64,000 bases of DNA from Roseococcus sp. (GCA_026414745.1 JAOAIK010000029.1:1-64000), one strand, 5' to 3'; positions 14,945 through 24,962 are shown, counted from the first letter of the stretch. Translations and numbers: made by a program. The notes: generated by a model not told the origin, from the sequence alone.

Positions 14945-17338
14945 TCAGCCCGCGCCGAGCAGCAGCTCCGCGCAGGCGTCGAGGATCGCGTTCTCGTCCA
15001 GGCCGTATTCGGCGTAGAGGGAGGGGATGTCCCCCGCCTGGCCGAAGCGGTCCACGCCCAGCGCCGCCACCCGCTGCCCGCGCACCGCGCCCATCCAGTC
15101 CAGCGCGGCGGGGTGGCCGTCGAGCACGGTGACGAGGCCCGCCCCGGGCGCGAGGGGCGCGAGCAGCCGCTCGATGTGCGAGGGAGGCGCGCCCGGCCCG
15201 CGCCGCGCCGCGCGCCGCGCCTCCAGCCAGCCCTGGTGCAGCCGGTCGGGCGAGGTGACGGCGAGCAGCCCCGCGCGGGGTTCCTCGGCGCGCAGCGTCT
15301 CGAAGGCGGCCATGGCCTCGGGCGCCACCGGCCCCTGGTAGGCGATGGCGATGGGTGCGCCTTCGCCGGGCGGCACCATCCAGTAGCCGCCGGCGATCAC
15401 GGCCGCCTCGTCGAGCGCGCGCTCGGGCTGGGCGAGGGGCCGGGTGGAGAGGCGCAGCCACACGCTCGAGCCGTCCTCCGCCTGCATGTGCGCGAAGGCG
15501 TGGCGCATGAGCACCGCGAGCTCGTCGGCGAAGGCGGGCTCGTAGGAGGCGAGCCGGTCCTGCGCCATGCCGATCAGGGGCGTGTTCACGCTCTGGTGCT
15601 GCCCGCCCTCGGGCGCGAGGGTGAGGCCGGAGGGCGTGCTGACCAGCAGGAAGCGCGCGTCCATGTAGCAGCCGTAGATCAGCGCATCGAGGCCGCGATT
15701 GACGAAGGGATCATAGACCGTGCCGATGGGCAGCAGCCGCGCGCCGTAGAGCCGGTCCGCGAGGCCGAGGGCGGCGAGCACCAGGAACAGGTTCTGCTCG
15801 GCGATGCCGAGCTCGATGTGCTGCCCCTCGGGGCTCATGCCCCAGCGCTGGGCGGAGGCGAGCTTGGCGTCGCGGAACACGTCGTTCTTCAGGTGCCGGT
15901 CGAAGATGCCGCGGCGGTTCACCCAGGGGCCGAGGCTGGTGCTCACCGTCACGTCCGGGCTGGTCGTCACGATGCGCGCCGCGAGGTCGCGGAACTCCCC
16001 CTCGCCGCGGCCGATGGCGGCGAGGATGTCGCCGAAGGCGGCCTGGGTGGAGAGCTTCCTCCCCGCCGGCACGCGCGGCACGGGCAGGCGCGGGGGCACC
16101 GGCACCGCGGGCGCCGAGAGCCGGCGGCCCTGCGGCGTCAGCGGCCGGGCGAAGGGCACGGAGGCGATGAAGGCCGCCATCTCCTCCGCCGGCACGTCGA
16201 GCCCCTCGAAGGCGTCCCACTCGTGGCCCGGGCGGATGTTCATCGCCGCGCGGAAGCCCTCCATCTGCTCCTTCGTCATCAGCCCGGCGTGGTTGTCCTT
16301 GTGGCCGGCGAAGGGCAGGCCCATGCCCTTGATGGTGTAGGCGATGAAGCAGGTCGGCTGGTCGCCCGCCGCGTCCTGCGCATGGAAGGCCTCCATCAGC
16401 GTCTCGATGTCGTGCCCGCCGAGATTGGTCATCAGGGCGGCAAGCTCCGCATCGGTCAGCGGGTCGATGATCGCGCGCACCCCCTCCTCGCGGCCGAGAT
16501 CGGCCAGCAGCGCGGCGCGCCAGGCCGCGCCGCCCTGGAAGGTGAGGGCGGCGTAGAGGGAGTTCGGGCAGTCGTCGATCCAGCAGCGCAGCGCCTCGCC
16601 GCCGGGGCGGGCGAAGGCGGCCTGCAGGCGGCGGCCGTATTTGAGGGTGACGACGTTCCAGCCCATGTCGCGGAACAGCCCCTCGATGCGGCCGAAGAGG
16701 CGGTCCTGCACCACGCTGTCCAGGCTCTGGCGGTTGTAGTCCACCACCCACCAGACATTGCGGATGTCGTGCTTCCAGCCCTCGAGCAGCGCCTCGTAGA
16801 TGTTGCCCTCGTCGAGCTCGGCGTCGCCGACGATGGCGACATGCCGGCCCGCCGGCAGATCCCTGGGCGCGAGGCCCTTGAGCCGCACATAGTCCTGCAC
16901 CAGCGCGCCGAAGGAGGTGAGGGCGACGCCCAGCCCCACGCTGCCGGTGGAGACATCCACCTCCGCCCCGTCCTTCACGCGCGAGGGGTAGGGCTGGATG
17001 CCGCCGAAGGCGCGCAGCGTGGCCAGGCGCTCGGCCGTCTGCCGGCCGAAGAGCAGGTTCATCGCGTGGAACACCGGCCCGGCATGCGGCTTCACCGCCA
17101 CGCGGTCGGCCGGCCGCAGGATGTCGAAGTAGAGCGCGGTCATGATGGAGATGACCGAGGCGCAGGAGGCCTGGTGGCCGCCCACCTTCAGCCCGTCGCG
17201 GTTCGGGCGGATGTGGTTCGCGTGGTGGATCATCCAGGCCGAGAGCCAGAGCAGCTTGCGCTCGATGGCGTGCAGCAGCGCGAGGCGGCGCGCCTCGTCC
17301 TGCGGCGCGGCGCGCGGCGCTATGGCCTGGATCGTCAT
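14945..17338 (-). CDS. Single-chain ThDP enzyme, transketolase/AceE-like 2-oxoacid dehydrogenase E1
   Basis: A 797-residue thiamine-diphosphate enzyme in which the PP and Pyr domains are joined in one chain, as in transketolase and homodimeric pyruvate dehydrogenase E1 (AceE/MdeB). The N-terminal domain has GGHQASCASVISIMTALYF, the ThDP/Mg motif GDAELDEGN followed about 25 residues later by DYNRQSLD, and substrate-channel His residues (HHANHIRPN, GHKDNHAG). The middle domain has the cofactor-activating Glu in HIELGIAEQNL. AceE-like features favour a 2-oxoacid E1, but no E2 or E3 gene is nearby. The ATG at 17338 was chosen because similarity begins there. It is divergent from the LiuC-like gene. 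Confidence 0.8.
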   Translation of the reverse strand: MTIQAIAPRAAPQDEARRLALLHAIERKLLWLSAWMIHHANHIRPNRDGLKVGGHQASCASVISIMTALYFDILRPADRVAVKPHAGPVFHAMNLLFGRQTAERLATLRAFGGIQPYPSRVKDGAEVDVSTGSVGLGVALTSFGALVQDYVRLKGLAPRDLPAGRHVAIVGDAELDEGNIYEALLEGWKHDIRNVWWVVDYNRQSLDSVVQDRLFGRIEGLFRDMGWNVVTLKYGRRLQAAFARPGGEALRCWIDDCPNSLYAALTFQGGAAWRAALLADLGREEGVRAIIDPLTDAELAALMTNLGGHDIETLMEAFHAQDAAGDQPTCFIAYTIKGMGLPFAGHKDNHAGLMTKEQMEGFRAAMNIRPGHEWDAFEGLDVPAEEMAAFIASVPFARPLTPQGRRLSAPAVPVPPRLPVPRVPAGRKLSTQAAFGDILAAIGRGEGEFRDLAARIVTTSPDVTVSTSLGPWVNRRGIFDRHLKNDVFRDAKLASAQRWGMSPEGQHIELGIAEQNLFLVLAALGLADRLYGARLLPIGTVYDPFVNRGLDALIYGCYMDARFLLVSTPSGLTLAPEGGQHQSVNTPLIGMAQDRLASYEPAFADELAVLMRHAFAHMQAEDGSSVWLRLSTRPLAQPERALDEAAVIAGGYWMVPPGEGAPIAIAYQGPVAPEAMAAFETLRAEEPRAGLLAVTSPDRLHQGWLEARRAARRGPGAPPSHIERLLAPLAPGAGLVTVLDGHPAALDWMGAVRGQRVAALGVDRFGQAGDIPSLYAEYGLDENAILDACAELLLGAG

Positions 17339-17435
17339 GCCTCGGCCCTCCTTTCCTGGAGGGAAGGTAGGGCGCGGGCGCGCGGCCTCCAAGCGGGCTG
17401 GACGAGGGGCGCGGGCCGGCGGAAGCTCGCGCCCC

Positions 17436-18224
17436 ATGGAAGCCCCACCCCTGCTGGTCGCGCGCGACGCGCGCGGCGTCGTCACCGTCACCCTGAACCG
17501 CCCCGCGCTCGGCAACGCCTACAACGGCGCGATGCTGGAGGCGCTGATCGCGGGGCTCGAGACCCTGGCCCGGGACGCGACGGTGCGCGCCCTGGTGATC
17601 CGCGGCGCGGGGCGGCACTTCCAGGCCGGGGCCGACATCGCCTGGCTGAGCGCGGCGGCCGCCGCCCCGCCGGCCGAGGCGCATGCGGCCTCGCTGCTCA
17701 CCACCCGCGCCATGGCGGCGCTGAACGAGTTCCCGCGCCCGAGCTTCGCCGTGATCCACGGCGCCTGCTTCGGCGGGGGCGTGGGCATCGCCTGCTGCGT
17801 GGACGTGGCGCTGGCCACCACCGACGCGAGCTTCGGCATCACCGAGGTGCGCGTGGGGGTCGCGCCCTCGCCCATCTCCACGCACATGGTCCATGCGATG
17901 GGGCTGCGCCAGGCGCGGCGCTACGCCATCACCGGCGAGCGCTTCGGCGCGGAGGAGGCGCGGCGCATCGGCCTCGTTCACGAGGTGCATCCGCCCGAGG
18001 CCATCGAGGCGCGGCTCGAGGCGATCATCGCCGAGACGCTGCTCTCCTCGCCCACCGCCGTGGCCGTGACGAAGGCGAGCCTGCTCGGCGCCAACGGCCT
18101 GACGCTGGACGCGCGCGCGATGGACGAACTCGCCCGCGAGAGCTGGATGCAGCGCGCCTCGGAGGAGGGGCGGGAAGGGCTCGCGGCCTTCCGCGAGAAG
18201 CGTCGGCCCCGCTGGGCGCCCTGA
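17436..18224 (+). CDS. Enoyl-CoA hydratase/isomerase family, methylglutaconyl-CoA hydratase-like
   Basis: A 262-residue crotonase-fold enzyme. The oxyanion-hole stretches are present: HFQAGADIAWL and GACFGGGVGIACCVDVALA. Of the two catalytic glutamates of crotonase, the second is kept (SFGITEVRVGVAP, near residue 137) while the first is replaced by Gly (GGGVG). That exchange, together with VRVGVAPSPIS and ARRYAITGERF, matches LiuC-type 3-methylglutaconyl/carboxygeranyl-CoA hydratases of leucine and isoprenoid degradation. An isovaleryl-CoA dehydrogenase gene lies 45 kb away, so the pathway may be encoded in scattered pieces. Substrate assignment is by motif resemblance only. Confidence 0.83.
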   Translation: MEAPPLLVARDARGVVTVTLNRPALGNAYNGAMLEALIAGLETLARDATVRALVIRGAGRHFQAGADIAWLSAAAAAPPAEAHAASLLTTRAMAALNEFPRPSFAVIHGACFGGGVGIACCVDVALATTDASFGITEVRVGVAPSPISTHMVHAMGLRQARRYAITGERFGAEEARRIGLVHEVHPPEAIEARLEAIIAETLLSSPTAVAVTKASLLGANGLTLDARAMDELARESWMQRASEEGREGLAAFREKRRPRWAP

Positions 18225-18237
18225 CGGCGCGGCGCGC

Positions 18238-18786
18238 CTATTCCGCCGCCTGCCGCCCGCCCGCTGCGATGGCGCGGATGCAGGCCTCGAAGAGCGTGAG
18301 GTCCGTCCAGGGCAGGGGCGCCTCGGCGCGCCGCAGCACGCCCCCCGAGGCGGCGATGGCGCCCTCGATCATCAGGTTCTCGGCGAGGCCGAACTCCTCC
18401 ACCTCCAGCCCCTCGGCATCGCGCCAGACGGTCCCGTCGAAGCGCGCCCCGCACACCCGGGCGCGGTAGGGGCGGGGATCATGGGTGTAGCCGTGCACCG
18501 GCCGCCCGAGGCCCCGCATGTAGCCGAGCTCATAGACCGTTCCCGGATCCGCGCCGGCGCCGCGGAAGGGCGTGAGGTTGGCGAGCAGCGCATCGCAGCC
18601 GGCGAGATGCATCTGGTTGGCGGCGAAGATGCGCCGCCAGTCGGGCGGTCCCGAGGGCATGGGGGCGGGCGGATCGAGAGGGAAGACGCCGGTCAGGCCG
18701 TGGCGCGAGCAGATCGCCTTCTTCGCGGCGCCGATCGCCGCCGCATCGGGGAGGAACACCTCCGGCCCGGCCAGGTAGATTCGCAT
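18238..18786 (-). CDS. Nucleoside 2-deoxyribosyltransferase-like protein
   Basis: A 182-residue Rossmann-like protein of the nucleoside 2-deoxyribosyltransferase family, which moves deoxyribose between bases or hydrolyses modified nucleotides. It shows the opening YLAGPEVFLPDA, the acidic segment CDALLANLTPFRGAGADPGT and the catalytic-type Glu in GTVYELGYMRGLGRPVHGY. The ATG at 18786 places the family N-terminus at residue 1. It is divergent from the hydrolase gene (37 bp between starts) and ends 13 bp from the convergent hydratase gene. Members range from true transferases to house-cleaning hydrolases; which applies here is open. Confidence 0.85.
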   Translation of the reverse strand: MRIYLAGPEVFLPDAAAIGAAKKAICSRHGLTGVFPLDPPAPMPSGPPDWRRIFAANQMHLAGCDALLANLTPFRGAGADPGTVYELGYMRGLGRPVHGYTHDPRPYRARVCGARFDGTVWRDAEGLEVEEFGLAENLMIEGAIAASGGVLRRAEAPLPWTDLTLFEACIRAIAAGGRQAAE

Positions 18787-18823
18787 GCGCCCATCCTGCC
18801 CCTTCGCCGCGAAAGCGCCTAAC

Positions 18824-19630
18824 ATGAACCCCATGGACGCCGAAGCGGAATACAACAATCGCGCCCGGGTGCCCGAGCACCCCGCCATCCTCGCGCGCTG
18901 GGCACGCGCCGCGGAGGCTTTCCGCGCCGCTTTCCCGCCGGAGACTCTCGCCTATGGCCCCGGCCCCCGCGAGGCCATGGACCTCTTCCTCCCGCGCGGG
19001 GTGGAGCGGCCTCCCGTGGCCATGTTCTTCCACGGCGGCTACTGGCAGGCGCTGGACCGCGCGGCGGTGAGCCATGTGGCGGCGGGGCTCGTGGCCCTCG
19101 GGGTGGCGGTGGCGCTGCCCTCCACCGACCTCTGCCCGGCCGTGCCGCTCGCGCGCATCTGCGCGCAGGCCGAGGCGGCGGCGCGCGCGCTGCACGCGCG
19201 CATGGGCGTGCCCATGCTGGTCGCGGGGCACTCCGCGGGGGGCCATCTCGCCGCCTGGCTGCTCGCCCGCCTGCCCGAGGAGGTGGCGGCCGTGGCGCTG
19301 CCCGTCTCCGGCGTATTCTGGCTCGAGCCGCTTCTGCCCACCTCGATCAACGCCGCGCTGGGGCTGGATGCGGAGGCGGCGCGCGCGCTCTCGCCCGCGC
19401 TGCTGCCCGCGCCCGGGCGCCCCCTGGTGGCGGCGGTGGGCGGCGAGGAGAGCGGCGAGTTCATCCGCCAGAGCCGCGAGTTCGCCGCGCTCTGGGGCGG
19501 GCGCTGCGAGGTGCTCGAGGGCCTCAATCACTTCACCGTGCTCGGCCCGCTCTGCGAGCCGCACCATCCCCTCACCCTGCGCGCGGCGGCGCTTGCGCGG
19601 GCCGCGCGGGGCGGGTTATCGCCCGAATGA
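18824..19630 (+). CDS. Alpha/beta hydrolase, arylformamidase (kynurenine formamidase)-like
   Basis: A 268-residue serine hydrolase. Residues near 66-70 carry HGGYW, the oxyanion-hole motif typical of arylformamidases. The nucleophile elbow is GHSAGGHL, and a late His lies in EGLNHFTVL; an acidic partner is plausible in AVGGEESGEF. The family cleaves N-formylkynurenine or related aryl formamides and esters. No other kynurenine pathway gene is in the window. It directly precedes the ABC-transporter substrate-binding gene and may be co-transcribed with it, so the transported compound could be its substrate or product. Confidence 0.82.
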   Translation: MNPMDAEAEYNNRARVPEHPAILARWARAAEAFRAAFPPETLAYGPGPREAMDLFLPRGVERPPVAMFFHGGYWQALDRAAVSHVAAGLVALGVAVALPSTDLCPAVPLARICAQAEAAARALHARMGVPMLVAGHSAGGHLAAWLLARLPEEVAAVALPVSGVFWLEPLLPTSINAALGLDAEAARALSPALLPAPGRPLVAAVGGEESGEFIRQSREFAALWGGRCEVLEGLNHFTVLGPLCEPHHPLTLRAAALARAARGGLSPE

Positions 19631-19692
19631 TGGAGGTCGTGCCGCGGCGCCCGAAGGGCCTCCGGCCGGGAGAGGGGGAGGAGGAAGCAGGG

Positions 19693-20892
19693 ATGGGGAT
19701 CGAGACCACGCCGGCGCTCGCGCGCCGCGCCATGCTGGCCGCCGGCGCGGCGCTGCTGGCCGCCCCGACCGTGCGCGCGCAGGGCGCGCCCATCAAGGTC
19801 GGGCTGGTGGCGGTGCTGACCGGGCCGCAGGCGGCGCTGGGCACGCAGCTGCGCGACGGCTGGACGCTCGGCCTGCGCCACCTCGAGAACCGGCTCGGCG
19901 GCCGCCCGGTCGAGACCATCGTGATCGACGACGAGCTGCGCCCCGACGTGGCCGTGACCAAGGTGCGCGCCGCGCTGGAGCGCGACCGCGTGGACTTCGT
20001 GGTGGGCGTGGTGTTCTCCAACATCCTGCAGGCGATCATGCGCCCGGTGACGGAGGCGAACACCTTCCTCATCTCCACCAACGCCGGCCCCTCCACCTTC
20101 GCCGGCCGCGGCTGCAACCCCTTCTTCTTCACCACCAGCTACAACAACGACCAGGTGCACAGCGTGATGGGCCAGGCGGCGCAGGATGCGGGCTACCGCC
20201 GCGTCTTCCTGCTCACGCCCAACTACCAGGCGGGGCGCGACGCCATGGCGGGCTTCAAGTCCCGCTTCCAGGGCCAGGTGGTGGACGAGGTCTATGTGCC
20301 GCTGACGCACGTGGACTTCTCGGCCGAGCTCGCGCGCATCGCCGCGCTGCGGCCGGATGCGATCTTCACCTTCATGCCCGGCGGGCTCGGGGTGAACCTG
20401 GTGCGGCAGTATCGCCAGGCGGGGCTGCAGAACATCCCCTTCCTCTCCACCTTCACGGTGGACGAGGCGACGCTGCCCGCCCAGGGCGAGGCGGCGCTCG
20501 GCTTCTTCAGCGGCGCCAACTGGGCGCCGGACATGGAGAACGAGCAGAACCGCCGCTTCGTGCGCGACATGGAGGCGCAGTTCAACTACATCCCCGCCAC
20601 CTATGCGGCGCAGAGCTACGACGCGGCGATGCTCCTCGATTCCGCCGTGCGGCGGGTGGGCGGCAATCTCGCCGACAGGAACGCGCTGCGCCAAGCCATC
20701 GCGGCGGCGGATTTCCGGTCGGTGCGCGGGGCCTTCCGCTTCGGGGTGAACCAGTATCCGGTGCAGGATTTCTGGCTCTGCCAGGTGGTGCGCCGGCCCG
20801 ACGGCCGCTTCCAGACCCAGACGGTGCGCCGGGTGCTGGAGGCGAATGTGGACCCCTGGGCCGGCGAGTGCCGGATGCCGGGGCGCGTCTAG
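19693..20892 (+). CDS. Branched-chain-amino-acid-type ABC transporter substrate-binding protein
   Basis: A periplasmic binding protein of the Leu/Ile/Val family (about 399 residues). The ATG at 19693, after a GGAGGAAGCAGGG site, gives a TAT/Sec-like leader (LARRAMLAAGAALLAAPTVRAQG). The mature part starts PIKVGLVAVLTGPQAALG and keeps the periplasmic-binding type I fold (VDFVVGVVFSNI, FFFTTSYNNDQ, AAQSYDAAMLLDSAV). An ATG at 19627 overlapping the upstream stop is possible but adds a non-signal segment. The livHMGF genes follow, separated by a hairpin. Ligands of this family include amino acids, amides, urea and aromatic acids; not decidable here. Confidence 0.92.
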   Translation: MGIETTPALARRAMLAAGAALLAAPTVRAQGAPIKVGLVAVLTGPQAALGTQLRDGWTLGLRHLENRLGGRPVETIVIDDELRPDVAVTKVRAALERDRVDFVVGVVFSNILQAIMRPVTEANTFLISTNAGPSTFAGRGCNPFFFTTSYNNDQVHSVMGQAAQDAGYRRVFLLTPNYQAGRDAMAGFKSRFQGQVVDEVYVPLTHVDFSAELARIAALRPDAIFTFMPGGLGVNLVRQYRQAGLQNIPFLSTFTVDEATLPAQGEAALGFFSGANWAPDMENEQNRRFVRDMEAQFNYIPATYAAQSYDAAMLLDSAVRRVGGNLADRNALRQAIAAADFRSVRGAFRFGVNQYPVQDFWLCQVVRRPDGRFQTQTVRRVLEANVDPWAGECRMPGRV

Positions 20893-20895
20893 CCT

Positions 20896-20933
20896 CCCCC
20901 ACGACGTTGTGCCGCGCGAAACCTCGTTGGGGG
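20896..20933 (+). terminator. Hairpin between the binding-protein gene and livH
   Basis: CCCCCACGA (20896-20904) pairs with TCGTTGGGGG (20924-20933) with one bulged T, loop 19 nt. It lies 4 bp after the binding-protein stop. It probably gives partial termination or 3' protection, so the binding protein is made in excess over the permease, a common pattern; this role is inferred. Confidence 0.35.
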
Positions 20934-21029
20934 GGCCGTGATGGCGCTGCTTCCTGACAGATCGGCTCCTCCCTCGCCGGCAGAGGCCGCGAGGGGCGCG
21001 CCGGTCGGCGCGCCGGGGAAGGGCGGGCC

Positions 21030-21950
21030 TTGAACACCACCTTGCTGCTGGTGCAGGTGCTGAACGGGCTGCAGTTCGGCATCCTGCTCTTTCTCGTCGC
21101 GGCGGGGCTGACGCTGGTGTTCGGGGTGATGGATTTCATCAACCTTGCGCACGGGGTGCAGTACATGATCGGCGCCTATCTCGGCGCGACGCTCGCGGCG
21201 CTTACCGGCTCCTTCTGGCTCGGCCTGCTGCTGGCGCTGCCGGCGGCGCTGCTGTTCGGGCTGCTGCTGGAACTGCTCGTCTTCCGCCACCTCTACGAGC
21301 GCGACCACCTCTCCCAGGTCCTCGCCACCTTCGGCGTGATCCTGTTCCTCAACCAGGGCGTGAAGGCGGTGTTCGGGGCGGCGCCGCTGCAGATGCCGGT
21401 GCCCGAGGCGCTCTCCGGCGGGGTGCGGATCATGGAGGGGCTGCTCTATCCGGCCTATCGCCTCGCCATCCTGGCCGCCGGCCTCGCCACCGCGGCCCTG
21501 CTCTGGGTCCTCGTCGAGCGCACCAGGGTGGGAATGCTGGTGCGCGCGGGCGCCTCCAACGCGCCCATGCTCTCCGCCCTCGGCGTGGATGTGCGGCGGC
21601 TGTTCATGGCGGTGTTCGGCTTCGGCGCCATGCTGGCGGGCTTCGCGGGGGTGATGGCCGCGCCCATCCTCTCGGTCGAGCCGGGGATGGGCGACAACCT
21701 GCTCATCCTCGCCTTCGTGGTGATCGTGATCGGCGGCATCGGCTCCATCCGCGGCGCCTTCATCGCCGCGCTGATCGTGGGCCTCGTCGAGACCATCGGG
21801 CGCAGCATGATGCCGGACCTGATGCGCCTCTTCCTCGATGCCTCCGCGGCGCGGCAGACGGGGGCGGCGCTCGCCTCCATGCTGGTCTACATCGTGATGG
21901 CGGCGATCCTCGCCTTCCGCCCCGCCGGCCTCTTCCCGGTGCGGACGTGA
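21030..21950 (+). CDS. livH: BCAA-type ABC transporter permease (LivH family)
   Basis: Inner-membrane permease (306 residues, about eight helices). The family signature is visible early: LQFGILLFLVAAGLTLVFG then MDFINLAHG, and the cytoplasmic coupling stretch VRAGASNAPMLSALGVDVRRLF contacts the ATPases. The C-terminus has the VIVIGGIGSIRGAFIAALIVG motif. It uses a TTG start at 21030, giving MNTTLLLVQVLNG; no better start preserves the first helix. The livM start overlaps its stop by 4 bases (GTGA). Confidence 0.93.
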   Translation: MNTTLLLVQVLNGLQFGILLFLVAAGLTLVFGVMDFINLAHGVQYMIGAYLGATLAALTGSFWLGLLLALPAALLFGLLLELLVFRHLYERDHLSQVLATFGVILFLNQGVKAVFGAAPLQMPVPEALSGGVRIMEGLLYPAYRLAILAAGLATAALLWVLVERTRVGMLVRAGASNAPMLSALGVDVRRLFMAVFGFGAMLAGFAGVMAAPILSVEPGMGDNLLILAFVVIVIGGIGSIRGAFIAALIVGLVETIGRSMMPDLMRLFLDASAARQTGAALASMLVYIVMAAILAFRPAGLFPVRT

Positions 21951-22862
21951 CCTGGCGCGACGCGGCGCTGCCGGCGGGCGTCTTCGTGGCGCTGGCGCTG
22001 GCACCCTTCCTCGGCTTCGGGCAGAGCCACAGCCTCACCCTGCTCGCGCGCGCCATGATCTTCGCCATGGCCGCCATCTCGCTGATGCTGCTGGTGGGCG
22101 GGGCGGGGCTCGTCTCGCTCGGGCATGCGGCGATGCTGGGCATCGGCGCCTATGCGGTGGTGGTGCTGGACCATGCGCGCATCACCGAAGCCTGGATGGT
22201 GCTGCCCGCGGGGGTGGGCGCGGCCGCGCTGTTCGCGCTGGCGACGGGGGCCATCGCCATCCGCACCTCGGGCGTGCACTTCATCATGATCACGCTGGCC
22301 TTCGGGCAGATGGCCTTCTTCACCGCCTCCTCGCTCGCGCTCTACGGGGGGGATGACGGCTACACCCTCTACGGCCGCACCGAGATCTTCGGCGCGCGGC
22401 TGCTGGAGGATCGCCTCGCCTTCCACTTCGCCTGCCTGTTCTGCCTCGTCGCCGCCTGGGCGCTGGTGCGCGTCCTGCTCGCCAGCCGCTTCGGGCGGGT
22501 GCTGCGCGCGGCGCGCGAGAACGAGACGCGCGTGCGCGCGCTGGGGCTCGAGCCCTATCCCTATCGCCTCGCGGCCTATGTGATCGCCGGGGCGATCGGC
22601 GGCCTCGCGGGGGTGCTGCTCGCCAACGCCACCGAGTTCGTGGCCCCCGCCTACCTCGCCTGGCAGCGCAGCGGCGATCTCCTGTTCATGGTGATCCTGG
22701 GCGGGCTCGCCGGGCCGCACGGGGCCCTGCTCGGCGCGCTCGCCTTCGTGCTGGTCGAGGAATGGCTCGCCACGCTGACCGAGCATTGGCGGCTGATCTT
22801 CGGGCCGCTGCTCATCCTCTGCGTGCTCTTCCTGCGCGGCGGCATCGCGGGGCTGCTCGGCC

Positions 22863-22870
<8 letters not shown>
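21947..22870 (+). CDS. livM: BCAA-type ABC transporter permease (LivM family)
   Basis: Second permease (307 residues, GTG start overlapping livH). Shows LVGGAGLVSLGHAAMLGIGAY, the LivM counterpart of the LivH signature, the TFGQ-like ITLAFGQMAFF helix, the coupling loop RAARENETRVRALGLEPYPYR and the end motif VILGGLAGPHGALLGA. It forms a heterodimer with LivH. The ATP-binding gene that follows starts 8 bases before this gene's stop. Confidence 0.93.
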
Positions 22871-23620
<750 letters not shown>

Positions 23621-23621
<1 letters not shown>

Positions 23622-24322
23622 TGCTCCTCGTCGAGGGCCTCGCCGCGCAGTATGGCGCCTCCCAGGCGCTGTTCGACGTGAGCTTCGCGGTGGGCGCGGG
23701 CGAGGTGGTGACGCTGCTCGGCCGCAACGGCATGGGCAAGACCAGCACGGTGCGCGCCATCATGGGGCTGCTGCCCAGCCAGGGCGGGCGGATCACCGGC
23801 GGGGCGCTGCGCTTCGAGGGCGCCTCGCTGCTGGGCGCGCCGCCCTTCGCCATCGCCCGGCGGGGGCTCGGCCTGGTGCCGGAGGGGCGGCAGGTCTTCC
23901 CCACCCTCAGCGTGGAGGAGAACCTGATCGCCACCGCCCGGCCCGGGCGCTGGACGCTGCGCGGCGTCTATGCGCTGTTCCCGCGCCTGGCGGAGCGGCG
24001 GCGCAGCCCGGGCCGCACCCTGTCGGGCGGCGAGCAGCAGATGCTCGCCATCGGCCGGGCGCTGATGACGAACCCGCGCCTCTTGATCCTGGACGAGGCG
24101 ACGGAGGGGCTGGCGCCGCTGATCCGCGCCGAGATCTGGGAGGTGCTGGCCCGGCTCAAGGCCGAGGGGCAGGCGATCCTGCTGATCGACAAGAACCTCG
24201 CGGCGGTGATGCGGCTCGCGGACCGGCATGTGGTGATCGAGCGCGGGCGCACGGTCTGGACGGGGGATTCGGCGGCGCTGGCGGCCGCGCCCGAGGTGCG
24301 GGAGCGGTATCTGCACGTGTGA
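23621..24322 (+). CDS. livF: BCAA-type ABC transporter ATP-binding protein (LivF family)
   Basis: Second ATPase, 233 residues. Walker A GRNGMGKTS, Q-loop near GLGLVPEGRQVFPTLSVEENL (the GLVPEGR-x-FPxLTV stretch is diagnostic of LivF), signature LSGGEQQMLAIGRAL, Walker B LLILDEATEGL. The His switch position reads LIDKNL: a Lys-Asn occurs where most ATPases have His, as often seen in LivF. It ends the transporter operon 25 bp before the convergent DUF1643 gene. Confidence 0.94.
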
Positions 24323-24347
24323 GGCGGGGGGCGTGCCCCGGCGCCGC

Positions 24348-24899
24348 TCAACCCGGCGCGAAGGGCAGCAGCGGCGCGTCCCTGCGCTGGTAGAGCGGGT
24401 GTTTCGGGCTGCCATCGGCGTTGCGGCCGAAGCAGCGCATGGGCACGCCCTCGCCCGCCAGCATGGCCGCCACCGCGGGCCCCCGCCCCGCCAGCGGGCG
24501 CGGCGGCTGCCCCCAGGCCGCCACCACCAGCGGCGCGCCGCGGCAGAAGCGCCGCAGGGCAGCGTCGGTCTCGGCCCCGACGGGGTCCTCCACCTCCAGC
24601 AGCCGCGCCTTGTCGGTGGCGCGATAGGCGAAGATGTTGAGCATGATCAGCCCCGGCAGCCCCCAGAGGTGGCGGGCGCGCCACATCACCCCCGCCACGG
24701 TCGGGTCATCGGCCGTCTCGTCGGCGGTGGAGGGGTTCATGCCGATCACCACGCCGCAGCCCGGAGTCTCCATGGGCGCCCCGTCCCAGCGGCGGATCAG
24801 CCACCAGCGCCAGCGCCGGCAGGGCGAGAAGGCGGCGGCGGAGGCGACATCGGGTGCCAGCGCCCGGCGCACCCGCCCGCCGGGATCATGCGTCTCCAT
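24348..24899 (-). CDS. DUF1643 domain protein
   Basis: A 183-residue soluble protein. The DUF1643 hallmarks are clear: the GMNPSTADETADDPTV segment and MLNIFAYRATD, then VAAWGQ and a Cys-containing FGRNADGSPKHPLY ending. The N-terminal 30 residues are family-specific (FSPCRRWRWWLIRRWDG). The function is unknown; the fold has been likened to uracil-DNA-glycosylase-like nucleotide enzymes, which I recall rather than can show. Stand-alone gene, divergent from tRNA-Leu. Confidence 0.87.
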   Translation of the reverse strand: METHDPGGRVRRALAPDVASAAAFSPCRRWRWWLIRRWDGAPMETPGCGVVIGMNPSTADETADDPTVAGVMWRARHLWGLPGLIMLNIFAYRATDKARLLEVEDPVGAETDAALRRFCRGAPLVVAAWGQPPRPLAGRGPAVAAMLAGEGVPMRCFGRNADGSPKHPLYQRRDAPLLPFAPG

Positions 24900-24909
24900 G
24901 GCCCGAGTA

Positions 24910-24938
24910 TTGGCGCGCGCGGGGGTTTCGGCTACAGG
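24910..24938 (+). promoter_or_regulatory. Candidate sigma-70 promoter for tRNA-Leu(TAG)
   Basis: TTGGCG and TACAGG with a 17-bp spacer, the -10 ending 24 bp before the tRNA. Likely drives tRNA-Leu and perhaps trigger factor. Confidence 0.5.
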
Positions 24939-24962
24939 CGGCGCTTCCAGCCGGCCCCGGCC

